Shown here: one piece after another, positions 62,819 through 64,000 of the stretch
Layout of the letters: every line of letters starts with the position of its first letter
How positions within the stretch are numbered: position 1 is the first letter of the stretch
Assembly: GCA_023333565.1 (NCBI GenBank)
Contig: JAJKFH010002273.1
Location: 248,001-312,000 of the forward strand
Source of the DNA: Puffinus mauretanicus
Lineage: Eukaryota; Chordata; Aves; Procellariiformes; Procellariidae
Direction of reading: 5' to 3'
Length of the DNA: 64,000 nt
Translations under genes and position numbers: made by a program
Notes under the pieces: model-generated
What the model saw: the letters and a program-made list of their open reading frames with translations, nothing else
Database searches by the model: none
What the model was told of the DNA's origin: nothing

Positions 62819-64000
62819 TAGCAATAGCTTAGCAGATTTATAAAAAATGTGTATCTGCCAAATGATGATAGCATGATGTTGCATGAACCAAGTGGGGCAG
62901 TGCTTTGCTAAATGTAGTTTTGTTTTGGTGACGTGACTCCTCAATCTCACAAAAAGGTGGGAATTTCTCACCTTTAATTCTGCATGGGGTATCATGGCAC
63001 ATCACATTAATGAAAGTCCCCCTAATAACAGGATGCTAACTAGTCAAGGACTCATGCCTGAAGGTTAACAGTAGGATATTTTTCAGTTATTTGCCAAAAG
63101 CTGAATTCAACATGAGACGTGGCCACAATTCATTCAGCCTGTGTCTAGATGCCTAGTTGAGAATAGAATTTTGGAGTCCAGTTTTCTGAATTGTAGCATA
63201 TGCAGTGAGAGAGGTGCTGCTAGGAAGCAGCTCATACCTTATATCCCTCCAGAAAGCAATTCAGCCTGCATTTCTTTCTCTGTTAGCTGTATAAAAAGCC
63301 CAGGGAGAGTATGAGTTTAATTTAAGATGGTTTTGCGAAGACTATTTGGCTTGGGCTTAGGTATTCTGAGTTTATTGTCCCAGGCATGTGGGCATAGGTG
63401 ACTGCCAGTGTCAGTAAGTTAAAATGACACCCACAGCAAAGAATTTGGTAAGCGTCTCCAGTCTCCACTGCGAATTGTGGAGTCTTCACTGCTTAGTAAG
63501 ACCGAAGCCCCTCTGCCAAGAAAGAGGAGCAGAAGAGCTCTTGTGTAGTTGACTGTGGCCCCTGAGCTGCCAAGGGGTCCTCTCCCCTGCCGTTTCACAG
63601 CTGAGACTGGAGCCCACACCTCAGCGGTGCTAGTTCTCGATTCCCAAAAGTGCATTCCTACAGTCAGTCAACTGTAAAAGGATAAAAGAAGATACTAATA
63701 GCCAAGAGGTGACCAGGAAGAGTTTCTTAAAGTATCCTTTATCTTGCACTCGTTCATGGCCGACTACCAGACCAAAGAATTACCAGATTTCCACTAAGGC
63801 ACTTCAGTAGTTCAGGTTAGATGCTTGGCTGTAGGAAAATTACTTGGAACAGACCTAAGTTTCGTTCATCTAGGTCTAAAATGTGATCCCAAATCTCTTG
63901 CTCACTGATTGCCTGTGGTGACATGGCTTTTACTTGCATATTCTTCAGGTATCAGTTCTGCTCCTCGGCTTACTCCTGTTTGGAGCAGCTGTGTTAGCAG
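62819..64000. other. Gene-free stretch to the window end
   Basis: No gene or recognised transposon was found. The frame at 63419-63655 (minus, 78 codons) has no known domain. Confidence 0.55.

Overview
The window reads as nuclear DNA from a bird, probably a neoavian. The evidence is the repeat content. There are several CR1 LINE copies of different ages, including one with the ATTCTATG-type 3' end typical of avian CR1. There are also solo LTRs of an ERVL-like retroviral family that read TG...TTAAACCACGACA in sense. Traces of old amniote repeats (L2-like and MIR-like) are present as well. Base composition is AT-rich with a few short GC-rich patches, as expected for a gene-poor part of a large chromosome or a very long intron. 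No bacterial, plasmid or phage feature was seen, and there is no operon structure.

No host protein-coding gene, tRNA, rRNA or CRISPR array could be supported. Every ORF above about 200 codons lies inside a CR1 element or is its antisense shadow. Most other ORFs look like chance frames; the few that might be more are listed as findings only.

Layout. 1-6.3 kb: mostly unique AT-rich sequence with one GC-rich patch holding a hairpin (1.27 kb). 6.3-6.6 kb: a small CR1 scrap. 9.7-10.6 kb: an ancient antisense L2-like fragment. 11.68-12.27 kb: a solo LTR. 12.3-22.4 kb: unique sequence with simple repeats and one GC-rich patch. 22.4-23.7 kb: a badly decayed sense CR1 with a possible second CR1 tail facing it. 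29.84-30.36 kb: a solo LTR with a perfect 5-bp target-site duplication. 34.65-37.18 kb: a stacked cluster made of a truncated LTR of a second family, a 201-bp internally deleted LTR with its own perfect 5-bp duplication, and a very old CR1. 45.86-46.13 kb: a CR1 3' tail. 47.96-50.68 kb: the largest element, an antisense CR1 of about 2.7 kb with endonuclease and reverse-transcriptase remnants in several frames. 56.29-56.66 kb: a second copy of the LTR family found at 34.65 kb. 57.3-58.9 kb: GC-rich patches, an MIR-like scrap, a 19-bp palindrome and a T/A tract. 61.82-62.82 kb: a comparatively young sense CR1 with a 273-codon frame and an internal deletion.

No gene network can be described. The window is a record of layered retrotransposition: old amniote L2, MIR and CR1 first, then avian CR1 subfamilies and ERVL-like LTRs. 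All coding remnants are broken and probably inactive. I did not find a convincing new biological system. The best leads are the short LTR with intact target-site duplication, the nested cluster around it, and a few unexplained palindromes and GC-rich patches. Repeat families were assigned by recognising sequence, not by a database search.
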